Shown: positions 42,184-51,650 of the stretch, piece by piece
How the letters are laid out: each line of letters begins with the position of its first letter
Numbering within the stretch: the first letter of the stretch is position 1
NCBI RefSeq assembly: GCF_001592005.1
Contig: NZ_BCVZ01000004.1
Span: 230,143 to 294,142 of the forward strand
Length of the DNA: 64,000 nucleotides
Origin: Bacillus sonorensis NBRC 101234 = KCTC 13918
GTDB lineage: Bacteria > Bacillota > Bacilli > Bacillales > Bacillaceae
Direction of reading: 5' to 3'
The notes under the pieces: model-generated
What the model saw: the letters and a program-made list of their open reading frames with translations, nothing else
Told to the model about the DNA's origin: nothing
Database searches by the model: none
Translations under genes and position numbers: made by a program

Positions 42184-42202
42184 CTGATTTGCCTATTTCA
42201 GC

Positions 42203-42691
42203 TTAATCGCTTCCGTATTTTCCTTTTTTATTGACCCATTTTCTGTCTGTGTAGGTGGTGCTTGTGAGCACGACATCTCCCCATGGCGTAACGGTCCCGA
42301 TGCTGTGCGTTTTTTTGGCTCTCCATTTATGAAGGCCCGAAGATTTATAATACCTTTTAATCCCTTTCGCTTTGACGATGTTGGGAAAGATGAAGCCCAC
42401 ATCTTGTGAGCCGCTGCTGCTCGAGATTTTTTTGCCGTTGTAATACCAGTCTATATAATCTTTTGACCAGGCGAGAAAACTGCCTCTTTTGACCGTCAGC
42501 CTTTTCCCCGAATAAGCGGTAAAACCGCTTTTGATGTTCATTTGCTCGGGAAGCGATTGAACATATTCTGTTTTGGCCTCAAGAAGCGCCTTCTGTTCAT
42601 CTGTCGGCCGGGCGCCTTCTGCAGCCGCGGCAAATGAGGCTGGAATGAGGAGCGCGGCCGACAAAGAAAATCCTAAAATAGCTTTTTTCAT
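42203..42691 (-). CDS. Secreted protein of unknown family, candidate bacteriocin
   Basis: 162 residues from ATG 42691 (MKKAILGFSLSAALL), with GGGGGGAT about 5 bases upstream. A clear Sec signal peptide ends near residue 24 (SFAAAA). The mature protein has no cysteine. Its C-terminal half is rich in Lys, Ser, Tyr and Trp (DWYYNGKKI near 98, KSSGLHKWRAKKTHSIG near 123, ending KYGSD). This looks like a secreted basic protein or a lactococcin-972-like bacteriocin, but no family motif was certain. The ABC pair downstream and a degraded immunity-type gene nearby fit a toxin setting. The role remains open. Confidence 0.65.
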   Translation of the reverse strand: MKKAILGFSLSAALLIPASFAAAAEGARPTDEQKALLEAKTEYVQSLPEQMNIKSGFTAYSGKRLTVKRGSFLAWSKDYIDWYYNGKKISSSSGSQDVGFIFPNIVKAKGIKRYYKSSGLHKWRAKKTHSIGTVTPWGDVVLTSTTYTDRKWVNKKGKYGSD

Positions 42692-43040
42692 TTGGATCCC
42701 CCCGTATTGCAATATTGTTTTTATGTATGTCTAAGCTTGTATCCATAAGCCTGTGCCTATATAAACAAACGGTTTAAGGTCGCGTGCTCTTATTGTAATC
42801 AATTGAAAGATAAACTCCTAGCAGATCAGACCATTTTATCATTGACTATTGGAAATTATAACCTCCTTTTCTTTTTTGATATTATAACATATTTTCCCTT
42901 ATTATCAATTTAACTTTCTTATTTTTCCATTACCATTTTTTTCAAAAATATCATTTAAACAAGTATATTCCAAAAAATCTGACGCTTTATAATGGGGATG
43001 ATTTACAAGTAATGATAAGAGAAAGTGTGGAAAACCGAAA
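42692..43040. promoter_or_regulatory. AT-rich intergenic region with promoter of the secreted-protein gene
   Basis: On the minus strand TTGATA and TATAAT (42881-42908) are 16 bases apart, with an extended -10 (TGTTATAAT). This gives a leader of about 180 bases that carries an isolated AAAGGAGG at 42864 and a possible 22-codon frame starting MIKWSDLLG. The stretch 42880-42980 is strongly AT-rich, unlike its neighbours. Nothing else was recognised. Confidence 0.65.
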
Positions 43041-43340
43041 GTGAAGACCCGTACCTTTCCGATGAACCGGCCGACACCCTGGGCAAAAGACGATGACTAT
43101 CTGCTGGGGATAGGGAGAGAAGAAGGAACTCTGGAAAGCGCTGATTTGATTGAAGAGTGGGAGCTGCCGCGCGGCCTTAATTCTCCTCCATAGGGACGGG
43201 CATACATGATCGCTCTTGACTACAGAGATGTGGAAGAAAATCCGCCTGTCTATTTCTTCGATCAGGAGGGTGAAGAGGATTTCAGATTGGCCGCTTCATG
43301 TGATGCGCTTATCGCTAAGCTCTATATAGAGGAAAGCTAA
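43041..43340 (+). pseudogene. Remnant of an SMI1/KNR4-family immunity gene
   Basis: The first frame (43041-43193) reads YLLGIGREEGTLESADLI then EEWELPRGL, and a later frame (43206-43340) reads ALDYRDVEENPPVYFFDQEG. Both are typical parts of the SMI1/KNR4 domain, in the right order. The linking piece (ILLHRDGHT) lies in a third frame, and a single missing G in CATACATGATC explains the loss of the expected HTWIALDY. At least two frameshifts and a missing N-terminal region mean the gene is dead. SMI1/KNR4 proteins often serve as immunity proteins for secreted toxins. Confidence 0.7.
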
Positions 43341-43370
43341 ATCGGCGTGGCGCCCGCCCGCAAAAGAAAA

Positions 43371-43395
43371 GGCTGCCTGAGCAACTGGGGCAGCC
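43371..43395 (-). terminator. Terminator of the bcrABC operon
   Basis: GGCTGCC and GGCAGCC pair across an 11-base loop; on the minus strand TTTTCTTTTG follows, 8 bases past the bcrC stop. Confidence 0.8.
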
Positions 43396-43402
43396 CTGAT
43401 AC

Positions 43403-44014
43403 TTAAAAGTTTTTCGATTTGTCGTCTGATTTATGCTTGGAAGGAAGGATCCGCTGTTCTCCCTTTTCATAAAAAGCGAGCAATTTATTGATAAATGACA
43501 GTTTCGGCGCCGTCCAGAATACGAACAGAGCTGTCAACATTCCCAGCAGAGCTCCGGCCGCAACGTCAAAAGGATAGTGAACGCCTGCCCAAATGCGGGA
43601 AATCCCGACAGCAAGCGCGAGCACAAGCCACAGCCATCCCGTTTTTTTATGAAACAGGAAGATTAGAAAACCGATTGAAAAAAACAGGATCGTATGGTCG
43701 CTCGGAAACGAATTGTCAATTTCATGTTCAATCAGTTTGTTGACATGGGGAAGCTCGGCAAAAGGCTGGTAGTTGGAATAAAGAGAGCCGGCGATTTTTC
43801 CGAGAACTCTGGCAATCACGAAAGATATCACAGCATAAATGACCATCAATCTGTTTTTGGTGGTTCTCGTAAACCAATATACTAAAAGCCCCAGCGCCAG
43901 AACATATATCATATATTCGGCCAAAAAGTGAACAACCGGGTTGAACATCGTATACTCTTTTCCTAAATCATTGATCGCACGAAAAATATCAATATTTAAC
44001 TCCGAAAAAGACAT
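43403..44014 (-). CDS. bcrC: Undecaprenyl-diphosphate phosphatase BcrC (PAP2)
   Basis: 203 residues, the length published for BcrC of the bacitracin producer. It is a PAP2-type membrane phosphatase with about five membrane segments and the three phosphatase motifs: KIAGSLYSNYQP near residue 69, PSDHT near 97-101 and SRIWAGVHYPFD near 138-149. It removes phosphate from undecaprenyl pyrophosphate, the target that bacitracin traps, and so restores the lipid carrier. ATG with GGAG upstream. It is the last gene of bcrABC and lies 155 bases after bcrB. Confidence 0.93.
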   Translation of the reverse strand: MSFSELNIDIFRAINDLGKEYTMFNPVVHFLAEYMIYVLALGLLVYWFTRTTKNRLMVIYAVISFVIARVLGKIAGSLYSNYQPFAELPHVNKLIEHEIDNSFPSDHTILFFSIGFLIFLFHKKTGWLWLVLALAVGISRIWAGVHYPFDVAAGALLGMLTALFVFWTAPKLSFINKLLAFYEKGEQRILPSKHKSDDKSKNF

Positions 44015-44169
44015 TTTACATTCTCCTTTTTTAAACTTTTATAGAAAAAACATCCATCGAAATTGCACAAAAGGGCCTGGCGGCATTCGGTTTATATGTA
44101 AATCCGAAGACATCACGGCCGGGTTTGAAGAGAAATTTGCAAATCATTGCAAATTCCTCAGGCACCCTG
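44015..44169 (-). repeat. bcrB-bcrC gap with inverted repeat
   Basis: An unusually long gap within the operon. It contains TTTGCAA and TTGCAAA (44136-44142, 44147-44153), an inverted repeat with a 4-base centre, 17 bases after the bcrB stop. No T run follows. No clear promoter for bcrC was seen. Confidence 0.4.
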
Positions 44170-44904
44170 TCAATGAATATCGATCTTCTTAAAGTAAGTG
44201 ATGGTCGCGATTAACCCAAGAACAGTTGCAGCGAAAACACTGATGAAAGAATATTCCGGCGGATACTCGGGAAAGAACGTTCCGGAAGCGATCACCCATA
44301 CCGCCGACCATGGGAACAAAGCGCTGTATTCCGTCCCGTAAACCATAACGCTCACCATTGAAATAATGATCGTGAATATAATAGTGGGAACGTAGTTCTT
44401 AAACAGAAGCGTGACAAAAATAATAGGAGTGACAAGCAAAAAGAGAAGAACTCCCCCTATTAAAAATTGTGTAAACCCTTCTGCTAAAACCTTTGAGCTC
44501 AAGCCTTCAAACTGTCCGACCAAGCCGAATAAAAAGGTCAGCACCCAAGCGATCAAAGTCAGCATGACGATCCATATAAACAGCAGAACCAGTTTGCTGA
44601 CAATCAGGCTGATTCTTGAGACGGGAATCGTTAATAAATTTTTCAGCGTGCTTTCCGCATATTCCCGATTGAATAAATACGAGGTAATCACGCCGTATAA
44701 AGGGACCCCGATCAGCAGCACAATATAAAGGTTTGTGTCGGAAAAGGTCTCGCTGAACCGAATGGGAACATCAGGGTACTTGGCTTTCTTGGCCAAAGAC
44801 GATATGAAACAGATGAAAGGGGCTGCCGCCGCTCCCAAGATGCTGACGAGAAACATCTGTGAACGTTTAAGCTTCAGCATTTCCGTGTATAGCAGATTAA
44901 CCAA
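44170..44904 (-). CDS. bcrB: Bacitracin ABC transporter permease BcrB
   Basis: 244 residues with six membrane segments, of the ABC-2 type. The start is TTG 44904, inside the end of bcrA and after GGGGGCGGG; a shorter form from a later codon is possible, and I recall a shorter published BcrB. With BcrA it forms the transporter that gives the producer self-resistance to bacitracin. It follows bcrA with an 8-base overlap. Confidence 0.9.
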   Translation of the reverse strand: MVNLLYTEMLKLKRSQMFLVSILGAAAAPFICFISSLAKKAKYPDVPIRFSETFSDTNLYIVLLIGVPLYGVITSYLFNREYAESTLKNLLTIPVSRISLIVSKLVLLFIWIVMLTLIAWVLTFLFGLVGQFEGLSSKVLAEGFTQFLIGGVLLFLLVTPIIFVTLLFKNYVPTIIFTIIISMVSVMVYGTEYSALFPWSAVWVIASGTFFPEYPPEYSFISVFAATVLGLIATITYFKKIDIH

Positions 44905-45826
44905 TCGTCCCGCCCCCTATCAATTTCACGAAATAGTCCTCAAGACTGTCTTCGCTCATCGTAATTTTCAATACATCGATACCGTTTTCCACAAACATTT
45001 TGTTGAGTTTTCCCTGCTGGCCCAGATGGGAATATACCCGGATGATGCCGTCCTGGTAAACTTCGTAGTCATGAATATCAAAATGCTGTTCCATCAGAAC
45101 GGCCGCTTTATTTTGATCTGATAGCTGAAACTCAAGATATTTGCGGTTTCTTTCCCTAAGATGGCTGAACGGGATTTCTTCAAGCAGCTTTCCCTCATGA
45201 ATGATTCCAACATGATCGACGAGCTGCTCGATTTCCGACAAAATGTGGCTCGATATAAAGATGGTAATGTTTCTTTCCTTGGCAAGGGAATGGATGAGAT
45301 TTCTCATCTCCTTGATGCCGATAGGGTCCAAGCCGTTTGTCGGTTCGTCCAATATCAACAGCTCCGGATAGTGGAGCAGGGCTCTTGCAATCCCCAACCT
45401 TTGTTTCATTCCCAGGGAATACTTGCCGACGAGCTTTTTCGTTTCATGTTGCAGACCGACGATTTCCAGCACTTCATCAATTGCATTTTTTTTGTGAATG
45501 CCTATGATTTTCGCGTTGATCAAGAGATTTTCCATCGCCGTCAGATTTGCATAAAACCCCGGGACTTCGACAATGGAGCCGATTCTCCTTAAAATCTCTT
45601 TTTTATTCTTGAAAAAGTTTTCTCCAAATATCTCAATTTGCCCATGGGTAGGTTTGATCAATCCCAGCAGCATCCTGATCGTCGTTGTTTTGCCGGCGCC
45701 GTTGCGCCCCAAGAAGCCGTATATATCTCCTTGTTTGACATGAATATTAAGGTGGTCTACAGATTTTTGCGTCCCGTACATTTTCGTGAGGTTCGTCGTT
45801 TTAATAATTGTGCTCAACTGGTTCAC
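44897..45826 (-). CDS. bcrA: Bacitracin ABC transporter ATPase BcrA
   Basis: 309 residues from GTG 45826 (AGGTGA 6 bases upstream); a TTG three codons later gives the 306 residues of the published BcrA. Walker A GRNGAGKTT near 40, signature YSLGMKQR near 139 (variant of LSGGQ, usual for this group), Walker B LLILDEP near 160 and FISSH near 193. The C-terminal 90 residues form the extra domain of BcrA-type ATPases. Sequence similarity to the known BcrA is very high. It is the first gene of bcrABC, behind a control region after bacS. Confidence 0.95.
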   Translation of the reverse strand: MNQLSTIIKTTNLTKMYGTQKSVDHLNIHVKQGDIYGFLGRNGAGKTTTIRMLLGLIKPTHGQIEIFGENFFKNKKEILRRIGSIVEVPGFYANLTAMENLLINAKIIGIHKKNAIDEVLEIVGLQHETKKLVGKYSLGMKQRLGIARALLHYPELLILDEPTNGLDPIGIKEMRNLIHSLAKERNITIFISSHILSEIEQLVDHVGIIHEGKLLEEIPFSHLRERNRKYLEFQLSDQNKAAVLMEQHFDIHDYEVYQDGIIRVYSHLGQQGKLNKMFVENGIDVLKITMSEDSLEDYFVKLIGGGTIG

Positions 45827-45895
45827 TCGCTTTCACCTAACCTTATAGCTACATCTTAAACAGAAGGATTTAAATCCTTCTTAACGATTTCTTAA
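45827..45895 (-). promoter_or_regulatory. bcrABC control region: direct repeat and palindrome
   Basis: On the minus strand TTAAGAA occurs twice with an 11-base period (45878-45895), the pattern used by OmpR-type response regulators such as BacR. Overlapping it is a perfect 20-bp palindrome AGAAGGATTTAAATCCTTCT (45862-45881). A TATAAG -10 candidate lies at 45842-45847 with no good -35. That fits a promoter that depends on a regulator. Confidence 0.6.
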
Positions 45896-46930
45896 TTATT
45901 TCTTAAATGAATGAAGATGTTTTTGTTTAGGAAGCGAAAAACCAAACGTCGTTTTTTCCCAAGGAATGCTTTCCGCCCAAATGCTTCCGTGATTTTTTTC
46001 GACGAGGGATTTGGCAATGGCAAGGCCTAAGCCGCTGCCTTCATCAAGTTTTCTTGACCGGTCTCTTCGATACATTCTTTCAAACACATGTTCAATATCG
46101 CTTTCCGGAATACCCGGTCCCTGATCCCAAATCAGAAGCTGATATTCGCGCTCAGTCTCTGTCAGCTCGATTCCCAGCACCTTTCCTTTTTTCCCGTAAT
46201 GAACACCGTTTCTGACGAGATTCTCGATCACTCGAACCAGGCTCAACCGGTCCGCCATGATCAAACATTGTTGATCGGGAATCTGAGCGTGCAATTCAAT
46301 ATGGTGTTTTTTGAGCTCAGGCAAAAAGGCAATCAGCGTCTCCCTGACAAGCTCGGCAAAATCAAAAGACTCGATATTGAGCGGAATTTCATTCGCATCA
46401 AGCTTTGCCATGTTAAAGATTTCATCGATCAATTGCTTCAAGCCGCTGGACTTTTTCGAAAGAATGTGGAGGTATTCCTGTTTTTCTTGTTCTGAAGAAG
46501 CGACCCCGTCTTTTAAAGCATCAATATAGCCGATGATCGATGTAAGCGGCGTCCGGATATCATGGGAGATGTTGGATAACAGCCTTTTTCTCGCCGCTTC
46601 TGATTGTGCGGCGTTGATTTGGACTTTTTCGAGCTGTTCAATCAATTCATTAATCGAAAAAATGATGTCATTGAACAACCGGTCATCTTTGGCAAGCAGC
46701 CGTCTTCGTAAATTCCCGCCCGCCACGCGTTTCAGCTCGGTATCAATCAGCTGCAGATCGCTGATAAAACGAAGCCTTGTGATAAACAACACAGCTGTTA
46801 TTCCAAACAGCACTATATACAATATGATACTGAACGTCCCTAAAGATCCGGCATTGACATGGATGAATAAAAGCCCGGCAATCGCTGCAAGCTGCAGGAT
46901 GAGAAGCAGCGTTTTTTTATCATTCAGCAT
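45896..46930 (-). CDS. bacS: Sensor histidine kinase BacS
   Basis: 344 residues from ATG 46930, preceded by AGGTGA at 5 bases; an upstream TTG at 46945 lacks a site. Two membrane segments (about 8-24 and 31-52) enclose a very short outer loop, then a HAMP region (53-105), the phospho-acceptor His123 in SNISHDIRTPL, and the ATPase domain with N box ENLVRNGVHYG near 233, G1 DQGPGIP near 268 and G2 GSGLGLAIAKS near 298. The tiny outer loop suggests an intramembrane sensor. It works with BacR. The gene overlaps bacR by 11 bases and lies between bacC and bcrABC. Confidence 0.93.
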   Translation of the reverse strand: MLNDKKTLLLILQLAAIAGLLFIHVNAGSLGTFSIILYIVLFGITAVLFITRLRFISDLQLIDTELKRVAGGNLRRRLLAKDDRLFNDIIFSINELIEQLEKVQINAAQSEAARKRLLSNISHDIRTPLTSIIGYIDALKDGVASSEQEKQEYLHILSKKSSGLKQLIDEIFNMAKLDANEIPLNIESFDFAELVRETLIAFLPELKKHHIELHAQIPDQQCLIMADRLSLVRVIENLVRNGVHYGKKGKVLGIELTETEREYQLLIWDQGPGIPESDIEHVFERMYRRDRSRKLDEGSGLGLAIAKSLVEKNHGSIWAESIPWEKTTFGFSLPKQKHLHSFKK

Positions 46931-47633
46931 CTTTCTCACCTGCAAACTTATAGCCGATTCCCCATACGGTCTGAATCAATTGCGGATTCGACGGATCGGC
47001 CTCGATTTTTTTTCTGAGCTTTCTGATGTGAACCATCACGGTATTATCATCTTCTATGTATTGATCGCCCCACACGTTCCGAAACAGCTGCGTCTTCGTA
47101 AACACCTGCCCCGGGTGGGAGACGAAGAATTTCAGCAGTTCAAATTCCTTCGCCGTCAGTGCGACTTCCCGCCCCCCTGCCGTGACCGTATATGTTTTCA
47201 GATCAATGGTTAATCCTTTGAATGTAATCAGCGCTCGTTCATTCTTGCCGGCTTCGCTCCCCAGTATTAAGAAACGCCTCAGCAGGGCTTTGATTCGCGC
47301 GAGCACTTCATTTATGCTGAAAGGCTTTGTAATATAATCATCAGCTCCCATTGTCAGACCTAAAACCTTGTCGCCTTCAAGGTCCTTTGCGGTCAGCATC
47401 AGTATCGGAACGTTCGTATGATTCCTTATTCTTCTGCATACCTCCATCCCATCGATCCTGGGCATCATTAAATCCAATATAATCAGGTGATAATGATTTT
47501 TTTCAAATAATCGAAGGGCGTCCTCTCCATCTACTGCCACATCCACCTCATACCGCTCTCTTTCTAAATATGTTTTCAGCAAATCTCTGATTTCTTTTTC
47601 ATCATCAGCTATGAGCACTCGAATGGCTTCCAT
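46920..47633 (-). CDS. bacR: OmpR-family response regulator BacR
   Basis: 237 residues from ATG 47633 (MEAIRVLIADDE). GGGTGA precedes it closely; a GTG at 47666 is the alternative. The receiver domain has the acidic pocket ADDE (9-12), the phosphorylation site Asp54 in LDLMMP and Lys in ITKPF near 104. The C-terminal winged helix (residues 140-235; FRNVWGDQYIEDDNTVMVHI) binds DNA. BacRS is described as the regulator of the bcrABC self-resistance genes. It has its own promoter behind bacC. Confidence 0.93.
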   Translation of the reverse strand: MEAIRVLIADDEKEIRDLLKTYLERERYEVDVAVDGEDALRLFEKNHYHLIILDLMMPRIDGMEVCRRIRNHTNVPILMLTAKDLEGDKVLGLTMGADDYITKPFSINEVLARIKALLRRFLILGSEAGKNERALITFKGLTIDLKTYTVTAGGREVALTAKEFELLKFFVSHPGQVFTKTQLFRNVWGDQYIEDDNTVMVHIRKLRKKIEADPSNPQLIQTVWGIGYKFAGEKDAE

Positions 47634-47725
47634 CGTTTCACCCGCTTTAATGTTTTGATTTCTCACAAGTCCTATCTGGAATTTGCTTGTTTTTTGAAAT
47701 GCTTCCTCTCTTTTCTTTGATTTTC

Positions 47726-47734
47726 ATTATAGCA
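47726..47734 (-). promoter_or_regulatory. Extended -10 promoter of bacRS
   Basis: TGCTATAAT on the minus strand, about 60 bases before the nearer start codon of bacR, directly after the bacC terminator. No good -35 is present, which the extended -10 can offset. Confidence 0.65.
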
Positions 47735-47767
47735 GAGAGTTGATTTCTTCGTGAAAGCAACTATACC

Positions 47768-47796
47768 AAAAAGGCATCCGAACAGGATGCCTTTTT
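47768..47796 (-). terminator. Terminator of the bacABC operon
   Basis: AAAAAGGCATCC and GGATGCCTTTTT form a perfect 12-bp stem with a 5-base loop two bases past the bacC stop, with T residues on both strands. Confidence 0.92.
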
Positions 47797-47798
47797 CC

Positions 47799-50700
47799 TT
47801 AAATCCTTACAGTCTTATTGACGATGTCATGAATCAGTTTGGCGTTTCGCGCGAGAATGTCTGGGTGGGTTTTAGAAATCATCTGCATATGTTCTCCAGC
47901 CCCTTGTACGACTGTAAACGCCTTTGCCGTCGCTTTTTCCCACAGCATGATGTTGTCAACGTTCTGTTTTTTCACTGACTTGATGTAGCTGATACTGCCG
48001 TCAATTGTGCCGGATGTCAACGTATTGTGCACATATACGTAAGACTTTGTGATTAATTCCACTAAATAGTCGCTCATTAATTTTTCTAAATCTTTATATT
48101 TCTCAAGCTCAAACGTTTTATAGATCTCCTTCTTGTATTCCTCCTCTGTGTACTGGTGTTTCTCCGCTTCTGTACGGTATTTTGAGTCAATGATGATCAG
48201 ATCTTCAACCTCATATCCCCGCCGGTTCAATTCTTTTGCAACATCAAACGCCAGCACGCCTCCTGACGAATATCCGATTAACGTATATGGCCCTTCTCCT
48301 TGAATATTGGTCATGATGTCGGCATATTTTTCAATCCGATTTTCAGATTGAATAAAGTTGAAGCTGTATACCGAATACTGATCCAGATGTTTGGCCAGGC
48401 CCATATAGGCGATGCCCATCGAAGCCGCCGGCGGAAAACAAAACAATTTTTTGCCGTCTTTCGCCGCACTGCTCAGCTGGATGCAGTCATCTGTGTAGTC
48501 TTTTAACAAATCTTGCGCGTGCTGCAGGAAGCCTGCCAGCTGGTGAATGGTCGACTTGGAAAAAATGTCCTTAAACGGGACTCTAAAGCCGAGCTTAGTA
48601 TACAGTCTTGACACAAATGACATGATGTTCAGGGAGTTTGCCCCGATATCAAATAAGTTTGCGTTCACACTGATCGGTTTGATACTCAAGATGTCTTCCC
48701 AAATGGCGGCTATTTTCGCCTCTAGCTCATTGCCTGGGGGCTCGTATTCCGCTTTTGCTGCCGCCTTTACATCCGGCTCGGGAAGTGCCTTCACGTCTAC
48801 TTTTCCATTTGGCGTAAGCGGCAATTCATCAAGCGTTACCACATAGGACGGCACCATATAGTCCGGAAGCTCTTTTGACAAAAACCCTTTTATTTCCGCC
48901 TGGTTGATTTCATTCTCTGTTTCTAAAACGACGTATGCACAAAGGTACTGATTGTTGTTGCGGTCTGTTTTTGCGGCTACTGCCGTTTCTTTAATATCCG
49001 TATGTTTTAATAATTGATTCTCTATTTCGCCAAGCTCGATGCGATACCCCCGAATCTTCACCTGGTGGTCGATCCTTCCCAGAAACTCAATATTCCCATC
49101 CGGCTTCATCTTTGCCAGGTCTCCTGTTCGGTACATTCTTTCACCAGGTGAGAACGGATTTGGCAGAAATCTTTCTGCCGTCAGCTTCGGCTTGTTCAGA
49201 TAGCCTTTCGCCACTCCATCTCCGCTAATATACAGTTCACCGGCAATTCCGACCGGCTGCACTTCTTTCCGATCGTCCAAAATGTAAAGCTGGACATTGT
49301 GGGCCGGTTTGCCGATAGGAACGGATACATGGCGATCCCGGTCGGCCTTATATTGATAAATCATGCAGCCGACAACCGTTTCTGTCGGTCCGTATTCATT
49401 GTAAATATCAAGCTTGTATTGGAACCTTTCAGAAATGTCTTTGGCCAATTCGGATTTTAAATCTTCTCCGCCTACGATCAGCCGTTTTATGCTTGATGTG
49501 CGGCCATCGATGTCTCTGACAAGGCTTAAATGCGACGGCGTTAATTTGACAATCCCGGCTTTATTGTCCTTAAACACTGTTCTGATAATCGGTTCGCCAT
49601 CTTCGCCATGCTGATAGACAATCACTTTATTGCCTGAGATGAGAGGCGTGAAGATGGATGTCACCGTCAGATCAAACGCAACTGATGAGTAGAGGGCAAA
49701 ATCGAGCGCTTCGCCCCGGACATAGACCTGGTCTGCCCATGTAATATAATTCACCAATCCTCTTTGCCTGATCATCGTCCCTTTCGGTTTGCCCGTCGAG
49801 CCTGATGTGTAGATGATATAAGCGAGACTGTCAGGATCGCTGACCGGTTCCAGGCGATCAGCCGGATAGCCGCTGAAGTCGCCGTCCAAATATACGGCAT
49901 CCTGGTGATGTCCGCTGCGGCTCTTATCCAAAAGGATGATGCCCGCTCCGCTGTCTTCAAGCATATAATTGATTCGATCCTCCGGATAATCAGGGTCAAT
50001 TGGCAAATAGGCACCGCCGGCCTTCAAAATCCCCATGATGCCGACCATCATGCCAATTGAGCGTTCCGCCATAATGGCGACAATCGTATCTGATCCTACC
50101 CCTTTTTCTCTGAGATGTCTTGCAAGCTGATTTGATTTTTCATCAAGTTCCCGGTATGTCAGCTTATCATTGCCAAACACAACCGCTGCATGTTCAGGGG
50201 TTCTCTCGGCTTGTTCTTCAAATAACTGATGGATGGTCTTATCTTTCGGATAGTCCGCCTTTGTATCATTCAGCTCGTACAAGAGCAGATTTCTTTCTTC
50301 ATCCGAAAGGATCCTGATGTCGTCTACTGCGCGGTCTTCATTCTTCACAACCTGTTCCGTCACATGCTGCAGGTGTCCTTTCACATTGTGTATGATTTGA
50401 TCATGATACACATTTCCGTCATACGTGAATTTAATAACTAACCGGTCGCCTGGAACTGCCACAATATTAAATCCGTAATTGGTTTGCTCTTCAGCATCGA
50501 TTTCTTCAAAGACAAATTCCGGACCTTGTTTGCCGTCAGACTCAAAGGCGCTTTGATCAATTGCATAATTCTCGAAAATCATCACATGGTCGAGCAGATC
50601 TCTTTTTAATTCACTGAGCGACTGCACTTCCGACAAGTTCATGTAATTGTATTTGCCGCTTTCTAAAGCGTCTTCCTGCACTTTCTTTAACATGTCCCTA

Positions 50701-51650
50701 AAGCTTTTATTTTTTTCAAGCCTGATTCTAGTCGGTATGGTGTTGATGAAAAGTCCGACCATTTTCTCTATCCCGGCTACATGTGCATCCCGGCCCGAGA
50801 CGACGGTTCCGAATACCACATCTTTCGTGTTGTTGTATCTTGCCAGCAAAATACCCCAAATGCTTTGCAATACTGTGTGGAGGGTTACGCTGTTTCGATT
50901 GGCAAGCTCTGTAAGCCGGCGGGTCAACTCTGTTGAGAATTCAACCACCGCTTCTTTTCTTTGATACCCGCCACGACCGGATTGGCTGCCCAATACCGAC
51001 ATTGGCGATTTTTCGGCAAAACCCGATAAATAGTTTTTCCAATACGCTTTTGCGGCTTCTTTATCCTGTTCGCCGAGCCATCTAATATAATCGCTGTACG
51101 GTCTTGCCTCTTGCAGCTGAGGCAGTCGGCCGGCTGCTTTCTTGTTGTAGATATGGAACAGCTCCCCCAAAATGATTCCCCGGCACCAGCCATCGAGGAG
51201 AATGTGGTGGTTTGTCCATATGAATGTATAGCTGTCCTCTGAGGTTCTGATCAGCGCCGCTCTGATCAGTGCTTCTTTGCTTAAATGAAAACCTTTTTCC
51301 CTGTCTGCCTTGAGATACTTTTGAATCGCCTGCTCGCGTTCGCCAGGACTTTGATGTCTGACATCAAGATACAGCAGGTGAATCTTTCTGTCCTTGATGA
51401 TCACATTTCTTGGTTCATCCGTTATGTCATATTCAAGCGAAGCCCTTAGGATTTCATGTCTGTTCATGATGTCATTAAAGCTTTCTTCAAACAATCTTTC
51501 ATCAATATATCCTTTCATGTTTATTGACATTTGTTCAAAATACGCTTTGGACTCCTTGTCTTCGAGCGCATGGAACAGCATGCCCCTTTGCATGTTTGCG
51601 AGCGGATATATTTTTTCGATTTCCATTCCCTTATATTTCTGCTTGATTTC
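47799..51650 (-). other. BacC module 5: C-A-T-TE, asparagine
   Basis: The condensation domain (about 50290-51650) follows an epimerase and carries HHILLDGWCRG. The adenylation domain (about 48770-50245) has pocket residues DLTKIGEVGK, the Asn code. The carrier Ser lies at 48633-48635 in the variant motif DIGANSLN, in place of the usual GGHSL. The thioesterase (about 47805-48500) has its nucleophile Ser in GYSSGG, codon 48264-48266. Confidence 0.9.
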
